This document shows, one piece after another, positions 33,569-42,022 of a stretch of DNA of 64,000 bases. The stretch is from Paenimyroides viscosum (GTDB lineage: Bacteria > Bacteroidota > Bacteroidia > Flavobacteriales > Flavobacteriaceae): the NCBI RefSeq assembly GCF_003858535.1, contig NZ_RQTJ01000011.1, positions 18,828-82,827 of the forward strand. The letters run 5' to 3'. How positions within the stretch are numbered: position 1 is the first letter of the stretch; every line of letters begins with the position of its first letter. A program made the position numbers and the translations under genes. Below the pieces are notes generated by a model, which was not told the DNA's origin, made no database searches, and saw only the letters and a list, made by a program, of their open reading frames with translations.

Positions 33569-34341
33569 TATTTGTATGCTTTAATATTAAGTAATTCGTC
33601 AACCGTAACCGATTGTATTTGTTTCTTTTCCATAATTATCAACAACCGTTCCAATACGTTCAATGTTTTGGTTGATGTATCGTGAAGCAAAATTATAGAA
33701 CCTTTTTCAAATCGATCTAAAATTCGACTTAAAATTTTATCTTCTGATTCAATTACGGTATCTAACGACCGAACATTCCAACCAATCACCTCCACCCTAT
33801 TTTCTTTGCAAGCTCGCGCTATATTTGGGTTTGTGACTCCGAAAGGCGGTCTGAATAAATTAGGAATTTTCCCTGTAATCTGCTGAATGATTTTTTCGGT
33901 TGAAGCAATTTCGTTATGAACTTCCTTTTCCGATAGAAATCCCATTTTATTGGTATGCGAATAGGTATGATTTGCGATGATATGCCCCTGCTCTACTATG
34001 CTTTTCGATGCTTCGGGATATTTTTCGATTTGTTTTCCAATACAGAAGAATGTTGCTTTTTGATTGTATTTTTCCAGCAGATTCAGAATTTCAGGCGTAA
34101 TTTCTGTGGGACCGTCATCAAACGTTAAAGCAACTACATTTCGATTGATCTTTTTGTTTGATGAATGTGCTTTTATAAAGTAATTTAATCTAATATCGAA
34201 CGATCCCCAAGTTGTGATTCCCAGCCAAGCAATTATCGCAATAAAAATTAAAAACAAGGGCAGTTTACCCGAAAAATAAGCATACCACAAGAATATTAAA
34301 AGGACAATAAAAAACCATTTTATGTAAGCATGCTTTAACAT
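33568..34341 (-). CDS. NodB-type polysaccharide deacetylase family protein
   Basis: The 257-aa protein has two N-terminal membrane segments (WFFIVLLIFLWYAYFSG and FLIFIAIIAWLGITTWG). The NodB domain has ALTFDDGPTEITPEIL (metal-binding Asp-Asp), HIIANHTYSHTNKM (the two His ligands), FRPPFGVTN and the final IILLHDTSTKT. It should hydrolyse an N- or O-acetyl group outside the membrane. Its substrate in a pigment cluster is unknown. It overlaps the LolA-like gene by one base (TAATG). The GIY-YIG gene and a dispersed repeat separate it from the ketosynthase genes. Confidence 0.85.
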   Translation of the reverse strand: MLKHAYIKWFFIVLLIFLWYAYFSGKLPLFLIFIAIIAWLGITTWGSFDIRLNYFIKAHSSNKKINRNVVALTFDDGPTEITPEILNLLEKYNQKATFFCIGKQIEKYPEASKSIVEQGHIIANHTYSHTNKMGFLSEKEVHNEIASTEKIIQQITGKIPNLFRPPFGVTNPNIARACKENRVEVIGWNVRSLDTVIESEDKILSRILDRFEKGSIILLHDTSTKTLNVLERLLIIMEKKQIQSVTVDELLNIKAYK

Positions 34342-34395
34342 ACAGCATTTTCAAAATTATATTATACTTCGTTATTTAAAAATTTCCAAGCAGAA

Positions 34396-34671
34396 TTAAA
34401 TGTACTTATTAGCTTTTCTTTTTTTTTCTCTTCTCCAACCTTTTAACTGCTTTTCTCTATCAATAGCATCTGTTATACTCTGAAAACATTCATAATAAAT
34501 TAAGTAAAAACATTTGTATTTTGATGTAAATGCTTTTGAATGCGCTTCGGGATTATTATGCCAATACAGACGCTCTTTTAAATTGTTGGTGACACCAATA
34601 TACAAAACGGTTTTACTCTTATTAGTTAAGATATAAACATAATAATTATGTGTACCAACTGTTTTATACAT
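34396..34671 (-). CDS. GIY-YIG endonuclease-domain protein
   Basis: The 91-aa protein consists of one GIY-YIG domain: YYVYILTNKSKTVLYIGVTNNLKERLYWH holds the first motif (YVYI-LYIG) and the conserved Arg, and the catalytic Glu lies in IDREKQLKGW. Such stand-alone small GIY-YIG proteins are very common in flavobacteria and of unknown purpose. The gene has no role in pigment synthesis. Together with the adjacent dispersed repeat it looks like an insertion between the ketosynthase and deacetylase genes. Confidence 0.85.
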   Translation of the reverse strand: MYKTVGTHNYYVYILTNKSKTVLYIGVTNNLKERLYWHNNPEAHSKAFTSKYKCFYLIYYECFQSITDAIDREKQLKGWRREKKRKANKYI

Positions 34672-34679
34672 AAATCATT

Positions 34680-34788
34680 TTTTTATGTCATATTGAGCGA
34701 AACGAAGTGTAGTCGAAATATCTTTCCAAAAGATTCCTCGTCGCTCTCCCGATAGCTATCGGGATCTTGCTCTGTCGGAATGACAAAC
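34680..34788. repeat. Dispersed repeat, TGTCATATTGAGCG to GGAATGACAAA
   Basis: The ends TGTCATATTGAG and CGGAATGACA are partly inverted, and the centre contains the perfect palindrome CCCGATAGCTATCGGG (34749-34764). The words GTAGTCGAAATATCTTTCC and GATTCCTCGTCGCTC are typical of short interspersed repeats in flavobacterial genomes. It lies directly behind the start of the GIY-YIG gene. Confidence 0.65.
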
Positions 34789-34789
34789 A

Positions 34790-35839
34790 TCAACAAGATT
34801 GTAATAGAACAAAACTAAAATCGGTATTATTGAATTGATTGATCATCAACACTTTTTCAATTTTAGTTGGTTCGATGTTATTATATTGAACAGACTTTGG
34901 AAGCGCTTGTTTTTGAATGATTTCTGCTGCAACCTTTAAGCCGAAAGCCGATGCAGTATCGTAACTCCCTGAAATATGCTGGTAATAACCCTGTGGAATT
35001 TCATTGAAAACAGTATTTATTCTGTTGTAAAATTCTTGCTGATGAGCATCTGCATTTACACCAAAAAACACTACATCTAAATCAGTAACAGAAAGATTAT
35101 TTTTGTTCAAAAAAGTATTTATTTCGGTAGTTTCATCGTCTTTAAAAGCATTAAAAAGCATCACATCCAAAACCTCAGCATAACTATTGTTAGTTTTATT
35201 ATTTGATAAAGCAAAAAAAGTAGCTCCTTCTGCCAATGCAATTCCCTTTGTTTGTGGGTTTTTAAAATTTACTTCTTCCCCACTTTGCTTCACTTTTCCG
35301 ATCATTTCGTACATAGAAAAAGTGTACGGTGCAATTTCATCAACGCCACCAATCAGTATATTTTCCTTGTTAAAATGTTTTAACTGCATAAAAGCATCAA
35401 ATAAGGCACTTTCAAACGAATTTGCTCCGTTAACGTACGTAAAATTGTAGGCTTTACATTGCAAATGCAAGGCAATTTGTGCCGCAACAGTGTTGTGAGT
35501 CGACTGTATAAAAGCGGTTGGAGTTAAAAACTGCTCATCGTTTTCTATAATGGCATCCAGAAACTTTTCAGAATCTTCGATACATCCCAAACCAGTTCCA
35601 ACAATCACAGCTTGCGGATCAACCATTTTTGCATTAAACAAGGCGTTATTCGCAGCGTAAATTCCCATTTTTACACCTTTAGCCATTCGTCGGCTCATTG
35701 CTGGTGCAATTAAATCTTTGTATGATGGTTGTTGCGCTTTGTTTAATATCTGAATTCCAGCAGCTTCTGATTTGAACAAATCAAAATCAACCGATTGAAT
35801 ACTTACGTTACCGATACCGTTTATATAGCAGTTTTTCAT
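34790..35839 (-). CDS. Ketosynthase-like protein without catalytic Cys (chain-length-factor type)
   Basis: The start MKNCYINGIGNVS (35839) makes an ATGA overlap with the previous ketosynthase. The 349-aa protein follows the thiolase fold of KAS II, but the nucleophile region reads YVNGANSFESAL, with no Cys. The usual N-A-H-G-T motif is degenerate (GVNADAHQQE), and the last His region is YQHISGSYDTASAF. It is therefore a non-condensing partner, comparable to KS-beta/chain-length factors, probably forming a heterodimer with the coupled active ketosynthase at 35836. Such pairs set polyene length in aryl polyene synthases. Confidence 0.8.
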   Translation of the reverse strand: MKNCYINGIGNVSIQSVDFDLFKSEAAGIQILNKAQQPSYKDLIAPAMSRRMAKGVKMGIYAANNALFNAKMVDPQAVIVGTGLGCIEDSEKFLDAIIENDEQFLTPTAFIQSTHNTVAAQIALHLQCKAYNFTYVNGANSFESALFDAFMQLKHFNKENILIGGVDEIAPYTFSMYEMIGKVKQSGEEVNFKNPQTKGIALAEGATFFALSNNKTNNSYAEVLDVMLFNAFKDDETTEINTFLNKNNLSVTDLDVVFFGVNADAHQQEFYNRINTVFNEIPQGYYQHISGSYDTASAFGLKVAAEIIQKQALPKSVQYNNIEPTKIEKVLMINQFNNTDFSFVLLQSC

Positions 35840-37029
35840 GATTTCGAAAAGATTAAAGTAGAGCAATTTCCGCCAAATCCGAAAGAATTTGAAAGCACAT
35901 GATTAATTTCTGTTTGAACAACTTCGGTTTCTGGAACAATATTTAATTCTTCCATAGGCGTTTTAAAATTCAGGTTAGGGAAGATGGTGTTGTTTTGCAA
36001 CGCCAGTACGCTGTAAACTGCTTCAATTGCAGCAGCAGCAGCTAATGTATGACCTGTAAATGCTTTGGTTGAACTAAATTTCGGTACTTTGTTGAAAATT
36101 CTGCTCATTGCGCGACCTTCAGATAAATCATTGTTTGGTGTTGCGGTTCCATGAACGTTGATGTAATCGATTTGATCGGGTAGGATAGAAGCCTTTTCAA
36201 AAGCTTGTTTCATTGCCAAATACGCTCCCTCACCGTTTTCTGACGATGCTGTTTGATGGAATGCATCATTTGCATTGCCATAACCCGTAACGTAAGCCAA
36301 AACTTTTTTGTTGCTCTTTTTAATAACCTCATCAGATTCCAACACCAAATAAGCTGCAGCTTCGCCCAAATTCAAACCTTTACGGTCATTGTCAAAAGGC
36401 GTGTTGTAGGTATCAGACAAAATCATCAACGTTTTAAAACCATTAATGGTAAACTTGCTCAAAGCATCGGTTCCACCCACAATTACTCGGTCTAAATATC
36501 CGTTTTCAATCATGCTTGCACCCAACATTATGGCATTTGCAGCTGATGAACACGCGGTTGAAATGGTTGTTACAAATCCTTTTAAACCTAAATAATGGGC
36601 GATTTTGTTTGATGAATCGCCGGCATCGTGACTTTGAATATACTTTTGATATTCCGGATGTTCCTCGTACTTTTTATAATGCTTTTCGGTAAAATCCATT
36701 CCGGCAACACTGGTCGATGAAATCAAACCCGTTCGAAGCTCGTTAATATTAGTAATACCAGCACTTTCAACCGATTTTTTGGCAGCATACGCACCAAGTA
36801 AACCAGTACGTGTAAAAGTATTTTCCTCTGGTAAATTCAATAATTGTTGCAATTCTTGGTTGGTGATTTTAATTTCGCCGACCTTAATTTCTGATGCATG
36901 ACGCGTTTGGATATTCTCCAAATTTGAAATACCGCTTTTTTTAGAAATTAACGACTGGAAATTTTCTTCGACCGATAAACCGATGGAAGATATAATGCCC
37001 ATTCCTGTAATTGCAACTTTTTTCTGCAT
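35836..37029 (-). CDS. Beta-ketoacyl-ACP synthase (KAS II type)
   Basis: The 397-aa condensing enzyme has the complete Cys-His-His set: TISTACSSAANAI (nucleophile), INVHGTATPNND and KAFTGHTLAAAAAIEA. It should elongate the ACP-bound aryl polyene. It starts on the stop codon of the ACP gene (TAATG) and its end overlaps the Cys-less partner by 4 bp, so ACP, active KS and KS-beta are translated together. The end motif SNSFGFGGNCSTLIF is normal for the family. Confidence 0.88.
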   Translation of the reverse strand: MQKKVAITGMGIISSIGLSVEENFQSLISKKSGISNLENIQTRHASEIKVGEIKITNQELQQLLNLPEENTFTRTGLLGAYAAKKSVESAGITNINELRTGLISSTSVAGMDFTEKHYKKYEEHPEYQKYIQSHDAGDSSNKIAHYLGLKGFVTTISTACSSAANAIMLGASMIENGYLDRVIVGGTDALSKFTINGFKTLMILSDTYNTPFDNDRKGLNLGEAAAYLVLESDEVIKKSNKKVLAYVTGYGNANDAFHQTASSENGEGAYLAMKQAFEKASILPDQIDYINVHGTATPNNDLSEGRAMSRIFNKVPKFSSTKAFTGHTLAAAAAIEAVYSVLALQNNTIFPNLNFKTPMEELNIVPETEVVQTEINHVLSNSFGFGGNCSTLIFSKS

Positions 37030-37286
37030 TATTTTGTACGGTTTGCAGCTACAAATTGAGCCATTGTTTCAACTGACTGAAAAATTTCTTTTCCTTGCTT
37101 TGGATCGGCTAATTTTATACCGTATTCTTTGTCTAAAAGCACGATTAGTTCCAATGCATCAATAGAATCTAAACCTAAACCGTCGCCAAAAAGCGGATCG
37201 TTGTCCTGAATATCATCAATAGAAATGTCTTCTAAATTCAATGCGTTAATAATACGTTCTTTTAATTCTTGCTTTAATGCGTCCAT
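37029..37286 (-). CDS. Acyl carrier protein
   Basis: The 85-aa protein is acidic and helical with the phosphopantetheine site GLGLDSIDALELIVLL (Ser in DSI). It probably carries the aryl polyene chain, as it is translationally coupled to the KS at 35836. The DSI site distinguishes it from the cluster's other ACP (DSL, at 49145), suggesting separate carriers for different branches of the pathway. Confidence 0.9.
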   Translation of the reverse strand: MDALKQELKERIINALNLEDISIDDIQDNDPLFGDGLGLDSIDALELIVLLDKEYGIKLADPKQGKEIFQSVETMAQFVAANRTK

Positions 37287-37287
37287 T

Positions 37288-37878
37288 TTATTTTGTTATA
37301 TCGTTAATTTGTTCTTTTGAATGCTCTAAAATACCCATTTTTTCCACCAGATAAAAATCGGCTTTGTAATCTCCGTTTAAAAAGTGAATCCAACCACACA
37401 AAACCTTTTGCGCTTTATTGGTTTTTAGGAGATATTCCGCGTATTTGTGCAGATAATCGGTTTGATACTTTTCTGCTACAAAAAACGCACTTTCGCTTTT
37501 TAACTGATGACGAATACTTACTTCGCCAATGGTAATATTTGGCAGCGTGTACACAAAAACCGCCGGACTTGGGTAATAATCTTCCGGATTTTGGATACTT
37601 TGCTGATGCTTTAAATCAGTATCTAAACTTGCTTCATTGTTACTGAAAAGCAAGGCGATGTCTTTCTCTGTTTCGTTCTGCAAAAGTAGTTCACTTGCAA
37701 TAAAAGCCAGTTTGCACAAATCGTCCATTTTATAAAATTTCGGGTACGATATGTTCAAACTTTTATACACGTTTTTCATAAACGCAGCAAAAGTATCTTC
37801 CTGATTATAAAAGATCTGCTTGCCGTTTTTACTGACAACATCTTGACTGATATTTATGAATTTACTAATTGCGTACAT
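37288..37878 (-). CDS. Ketosynthase N-terminal-domain-like protein, 196 aa
   Basis: The protein matches only the first half of the thiolase fold. MDDLCKLAFIASELLL, ALLFSNNEASLDTDLKHQ and PSPAVFVYTLPNITIGEVSIRHQLKSES follow the helix-strand order of KS proteins, as in the short beta-ketoacyl synthase family (Ketoacyl-synt_2) of aryl polyene clusters. No nucleophilic Cys or catalytic His pair is present. It may be a scaffold or chain-length partner. It overlaps the upstream KS by 14 bp and lies 1 bp before the ACP gene. Confidence 0.68.
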   Translation of the reverse strand: MYAISKFINISQDVVSKNGKQIFYNQEDTFAAFMKNVYKSLNISYPKFYKMDDLCKLAFIASELLLQNETEKDIALLFSNNEASLDTDLKHQQSIQNPEDYYPSPAVFVYTLPNITIGEVSIRHQLKSESAFFVAEKYQTDYLHKYAEYLLKTNKAQKVLCGWIHFLNGDYKADFYLVEKMGILEHSKEQINDITK

Positions 37879-38995
37879 CTACTGAATTTTTAACCAAAAT
37901 CATTGCAGAATTACTTCCGCCAAAACCCGATGCTGTTTTTAAAGCCGTTTTAAGCGCTTTTTGTTCTTTTTTGGTAATGATGCTTATTTGTTGCGTTGTT
38001 CCTTGCTGTTGGTAGCCAAAAGAAGGAATTAACACATTATTTTTTAAACTTTCTATTGTGATAACGGTTTCCAATAAACCCGATGCTCCTAATGTATGCC
38101 CAAAATAACCTTTTAAGCTGTTGGTGGGAACATTCTGTAAGTTTAATCGGTTAAAAGCAACAGCTTCCATTTCATCGTTAAATAGGGTAGCGGTGCCGTG
38201 TGCCGAAATATAATCTATTTGGTTTGATGCTATTTGGGCTTCGTTTAGTGCTTTTTCAATACTTAAAAACAAACCTTCACCAGTACGAGATGGTCCTGAA
38301 ATGTGATTGGCATCGTTGATATTGGCATCGCCCAAAATTTGTATTGATTCCGTTCGATTTTCGTTCGATACAAAAACGGCAACAGTTGCTTCGCCCAGAT
38401 TTACTCCGGTTCTATCAGCATCATACGGTTTGCAAGGTTCGTTGCTCATTGCCTGGAACGACTGAAAACCCGAAACTACAAACGGCGTTAATTCATCAAC
38501 AGCTACAACATACGTATTGGTAAATTGTTCCATTTCTATGAATCGTTTGGCTAAAGAAATCGCTACAACTCCCGATGTACAAGCATTTGAAACGACAATT
38601 GGTTCGGTTTTTAAGCCAAAATAATTGTTGATATTTTTCGCCAATTGATCAATAAAAGCTCCGTTTAAATCATTATTTGCTAATGCGGCGATGTTTCCTT
38701 TGGTTGTTGAAAGAATTAAAACTGAATCATGCTTAATCGGATTTTTTTCAACAATAGGGGAAAGGGCAGCGATCAATAATTTTTCAATTCGAGATCCTTT
38801 AAAATCAGCATTTATCGATTGAAAATGGTTGTTGAACAATTCGTCATTAATTTTTCCTGCATAAACAGATCCAATTTTATCGTTGATAAAAACCTTTTCA
38901 ATAGCCGATGTTCCCGAAAGAATCTTTTGGAAATTATCGTCGGCTGAAAAACCCAACGGACTAATGATATTGGTATCGTGAATAAAAACTGCCAT
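37865..38995 (-). CDS. Beta-ketoacyl-ACP synthase (KAS II type)
   Basis: The start is set at MAVFIHDTNIIS (38995), which overlaps the stop of the thioesterase by one base (TAATG); 9 upstream codons are possible. The 376-aa enzyme has an intact active site: VVSNACTSGVVAISLA, ISAHGTATLFND and KGYFGHTLGASGLLE. It should add malonyl units during polyene synthesis, perhaps with the half-size KS-like protein encoded directly after it. It ends with the family motif TASGFGGSNSAMILV. Confidence 0.87.
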   Translation of the reverse strand: MAVFIHDTNIISPLGFSADDNFQKILSGTSAIEKVFINDKIGSVYAGKINDELFNNHFQSINADFKGSRIEKLLIAALSPIVEKNPIKHDSVLILSTTKGNIAALANNDLNGAFIDQLAKNINNYFGLKTEPIVVSNACTSGVVAISLAKRFIEMEQFTNTYVVAVDELTPFVVSGFQSFQAMSNEPCKPYDADRTGVNLGEATVAVFVSNENRTESIQILGDANINDANHISGPSRTGEGLFLSIEKALNEAQIASNQIDYISAHGTATLFNDEMEAVAFNRLNLQNVPTNSLKGYFGHTLGASGLLETVITIESLKNNVLIPSFGYQQQGTTQQISIITKKEQKALKTALKTASGFGGSNSAMILVKNSVDVRN

Positions 38996-39441
38996 TACAA
39001 CAAACCTACGTTTTGTTTCCATTGTTCAAAAAAATCGGGAACGGTGATGATTAAATTTCCGGCGAAATCTGTAAAAACCTGTGTGGTTTCTCCTACACAA
39101 ACCAATTCGTGCTGTGCATTGTAAATTTCGAAACTAAAAATCATTTTTGCAGCAGGCGAATCTATAAAAGTGGTTACAATATAGGCGTCATCGGCATATC
39201 GCAACGGTTTTTTATGATCTGTTTGTGTTTTTACAATCGGCGTTGCAAAACCGTGATCTTGCACATGCTTGTAAGAAATTCCGTAATGGCGACCAAAAGC
39301 CTCACGTCCGTCTTCAAAATAATCGATATAGTTGCCGTGCCAAACAATGCCCAATGCATCGGTCTGGTTAAACTTTACCTTAAAATGTTCGGTATGCTGT
39401 AAGGTTTTGCCTTGGTTAAACGGTTCTTTTCTTTTTATCAT
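38995..39441 (-). CDS. Hotdog acyl-CoA/ACP thioesterase (YbgC/4HBT type)
   Basis: The start chosen is MIKRKEPFNQGK (39441), inside the last codons of the ABC permease gene; a longer frame begins at 39471. The hotdog signature KVKFNQTDALGIVWHGNYIDYFEDGREAF contains the catalytic Asp and the HGNY segment of 4-hydroxybenzoyl-CoA thioesterase-like enzymes. Thioesterases of this type are standard in aryl polyene clusters and may release or edit the acyl chain. It is coupled to the following KS by TAATG. Confidence 0.85.
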   Translation of the reverse strand: MIKRKEPFNQGKTLQHTEHFKVKFNQTDALGIVWHGNYIDYFEDGREAFGRHYGISYKHVQDHGFATPIVKTQTDHKKPLRYADDAYIVTTFIDSPAAKMIFSFEIYNAQHELVCVGETTQVFTDFAGNLIITVPDFFEQWKQNVGLL

Positions 39442-40693
39442 ATAGCAATGCGAAAGTTGTAAAAACAACAAAAAACAAAGTTAGTAATATCATTTCAGGA
39501 ATAATATCAATTAGCGAACCATTTCGCAAGATAATATCATAATAGCCGTTTAATGCCCAGTTCATAGGCGATGCTTTTGATGCAATTTGCATGACTTGCG
39601 ACATGGCGAAAACGGGAATCCAAACACCACCAACAGCTGCCAGAATAATTACGAAGGTTGCGCCAAAAGGTGCCGATTGTTCTTGGGTTTTACTTACAAT
39701 TCCTAACAAAATTGCCATACCAATTGCTGCTAAACCTGCGGTTAACGTTAATGCAGACATTAAAGCTATTTTGTTAAATGATAGATTTAGCTCGGGCAAA
39801 TTCATGTACGGAAATACAACTTTTGCAATAATTAAAATGGTGTAAAACTGCAACAGACAAATAACCAAATACGTTATTATTTTACCTAAGTACAATATAC
39901 TGTTTGATGTTGGGCTGCTGATTAATCGCAGATATGTTCCCTGATTTTTTTCTTTTACAATGTTGATTGACAACGGCACCATGATAAAGAAAATGGCAAA
40001 AAGTGTCCAAGCCGGTACGTTGTGTTGAACCGAATTTGGCACAACATCTGCGTTTTTTTCTTGTGGAACAATTTCTTTAAAGCTGATAAACGTATCATTG
40101 AACGATGTGCTGCTGCTACCGCCCAATTGAGTTTCGAAAGTTTTATAAATGGCATCAGATTCCAACTGAGCCACCATTTTATCGATATTGCTTTTGATTC
40201 CGTTTTTAAAAGCTGCTTGTGTAGCCGGATCAAAATACAGTCTTATTTCTTTTTTTTCTACTTCAACAGGATCGTACGTAGAAGTACTCATGCCCATTTC
40301 GTCTAAAATTCCGTCCACATTTTGTCGAACCTTTATGTTTAAATCGCTGGTAAGATTTTTAGGAATTACAATTGCCATTTGGTACTTTCCTTTAAAAACC
40401 AGTTCTTTTGCAGTTGCTTCCGTTATCACTTTATTATTTTCGGTTGTTATCAATGAAAAACTTTGCGAAGCTTCTAATTCTTTTTTAACATGCATTGAAA
40501 TACTGTCCTGATCGTGATCGATCCAAAGAACAGGAATTTTTGATGCACTAAAGCTTTGGTACGTGCTGTCTTGTATAGATGTTACCACCACCACCAAAAT
40601 TACCGGCATGATGAATAAAGTGATTAATCCGCCAATATCACGAAATAACAACTTAAATTCTTTTACAACACACTGCCACAATTTAAACCACAT
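39416..40693 (-). CDS. ABC-2 type transporter permease
   Basis: The 425-aa permease has one N-terminal membrane helix (GGLITLFIMPVILVVVVTSI). A large extracytoplasmic domain spans about residues 50-230. A C-terminal block of five or six helices follows, containing the ABC-2 signature region (WTLFAIFFIMVPLSINIVKEKNQGTYLRLISSP). Its ATPase partner is at 43053. The two genes should be adjacent but are separated by a darA/darB pair; the sequence just upstream (40683-40716) still carries the last codons of an ATPase copy. It probably exports a lipid or pigment precursor. Confidence 0.88.
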   Translation of the reverse strand: MWFKLWQCVVKEFKLLFRDIGGLITLFIMPVILVVVVTSIQDSTYQSFSASKIPVLWIDHDQDSISMHVKKELEASQSFSLITTENNKVITEATAKELVFKGKYQMAIVIPKNLTSDLNIKVRQNVDGILDEMGMSTSTYDPVEVEKKEIRLYFDPATQAAFKNGIKSNIDKMVAQLESDAIYKTFETQLGGSSSTSFNDTFISFKEIVPQEKNADVVPNSVQHNVPAWTLFAIFFIMVPLSINIVKEKNQGTYLRLISSPTSNSILYLGKIITYLVICLLQFYTILIIAKVVFPYMNLPELNLSFNKIALMSALTLTAGLAAIGMAILLGIVSKTQEQSAPFGATFVIILAAVGGVWIPVFAMSQVMQIASKASPMNWALNGYYDIILRNGSLIDIIPEMILLTLFFVVFTTFALLYDKKKRTV

Positions 40694-40716
40694 TGCGCAA
40701 TTTTTTACCGGTTAAT
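40681..40716. repeat. 36-bp direct repeat, scar copy of the ATPase 3' end
   Basis: It matches 43051-43086 with one difference. On the minus strand it encodes LTGKKLRNVV and a stop, against LTGKKLRDVV at the end of the true ATPase. It overlaps the permease start codon and flanks the darA/darB insertion. Confidence 0.85.
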
Positions 40717-40868
40717 GTATCAATTAAATTATGGTTCATCTTTTTCATTAAAACTTGAAATAATGCGTAAAAATACCAAAATCCATTGGTAAATGACCAA
40801 AGGATTTTAATTTTAAATATTAGATTAGAATTATCTTAAAATACTTAAGACTGTTGCTAGGTTTAAAA

Positions 40869-42008
40869 TTAGCATACGGTTAACAATGCGCATGAATAGG
40901 CAAATCTGCCGCTTTCTGGCACGCATAGCAATACTTTTTCTCCTTTTTTAAGCTTACCGGAATTCATTAATTCTTCGGTTACAATAAAGATTGATCCTGC
41001 GCCGATGTTTCCAACTTCTGATAAGTTATAATACCATTTTTCCACAGGGAAATCTAAACCTACATTTGCAAATTCTTCTCTTAAACCGTCTTTAAAGTAG
41101 TTTGAAGAAATGTGTGCTAAAACATAATCCATCTCTTCGGGTTGAATTTGGTGTTTATCGAACGAAGCTCTTAAAGCCTGGGCACCTTTTTTCAAAATAA
41201 ATTCATCCAACAAACGGGTATCTTGTTTTAATGCGAATAAAGATTGTTTCAACCATTCATCTGAAGGATAATCTGCCCAAGATTTCAAGCTTCCGTCTTC
41301 TTGTTTTTCGCAACCAGAATACATACATGCTTCAATTTCATGGGCGAATGAGTGAAAATCAATCCATTCAATTTTTAAATTCAGGCTTCCTTCTCTCGGC
41401 TTATTTTCCAATAGAAATGCACCTGCACCATCGGATAGCATCCATCTTAAAAATTCTCTTTTAAAAGCTACAATTGGTTTTTCTTCTAATAATTTTAAAT
41501 TTTCAACTTCATGGTTGAATTTATCGGCGGTCATCCAAGACGAAAAACGCTCGGAACCCACACAGATTGCATTTTCTGTAGCACCTGCTTTTACCGACAA
41601 AAAACCATAGTTTAAGGCGTTCATACCAGCATTGCAAAGCCCCATAGAAGTGTTAATACCAATAGATTTTCCGGGTTTTAAAACGCCATGAACCATAGAC
41701 GCGTGCGAAGGCTGAATTTGATCTGCCGAAGTGGTGCCGCAAGAAAGCAACTCCATATCTTCTTTTTTAAAGTTTTCATCAAAAAGACCTTCTACTGCTA
41801 AAGCGGTAATTTCTGCATTGGTATGCGTAGGATGTTGATTTTTATCTAACGCATAATAACGTGTTTTTATGCCGTTATTCCTTAAAATAAGTGGTCTTGC
41901 CTTAGATGTTTTATTATTCACCAAGCCTAAATATTGTTCCATTTCATCATTTGAAACAGGATCGTTGGGTAGATAGGTTGATGCTTTTGTGATATAAACG
42001 TTACTCAT
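40869..42008 (-). CDS. darB: DarB-type ketosynthase III, copy 1
   Basis: The start MSNVYITKASTYLPNDPVSND (42008) is 14 bp after the darA-like gene; the longer frame to 42161 reads through that gene's end. The 379-aa enzyme has the KAS III triad: Cys in SMGLCNAGMNALNYG, His in AHISSNYF and Asn in VGNIGAGS. DarB-type enzymes condense two 3-oxoacyl thioesters into the ring precursor of dialkylresorcinols. It is clearly paralogous to the 46098 protein (shared VSNDEM, NNGI-TRYYALD, VPESGRF) but diverged, so substrate range may differ. Confidence 0.85.
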   Translation of the reverse strand: MSNVYITKASTYLPNDPVSNDEMEQYLGLVNNKTSKARPLILRNNGIKTRYYALDKNQHPTHTNAEITALAVEGLFDENFKKEDMELLSCGTTSADQIQPSHASMVHGVLKPGKSIGINTSMGLCNAGMNALNYGFLSVKAGATENAICVGSERFSSWMTADKFNHEVENLKLLEEKPIVAFKREFLRWMLSDGAGAFLLENKPREGSLNLKIEWIDFHSFAHEIEACMYSGCEKQEDGSLKSWADYPSDEWLKQSLFALKQDTRLLDEFILKKGAQALRASFDKHQIQPEEMDYVLAHISSNYFKDGLREEFANVGLDFPVEKWYYNLSEVGNIGAGSIFIVTEELMNSGKLKKGEKVLLCVPESGRFAYSCALLTVC

Positions 42009-42022
42009 TATAATTTTCTTTT

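Noticed and set aside
40683..40800. Short minus-strand open frame ending LTGKKLRNVV
   Set aside because: It has no independent start of note and ends in the duplicated ATPase tail; treated as a recombination scar, not a gene.
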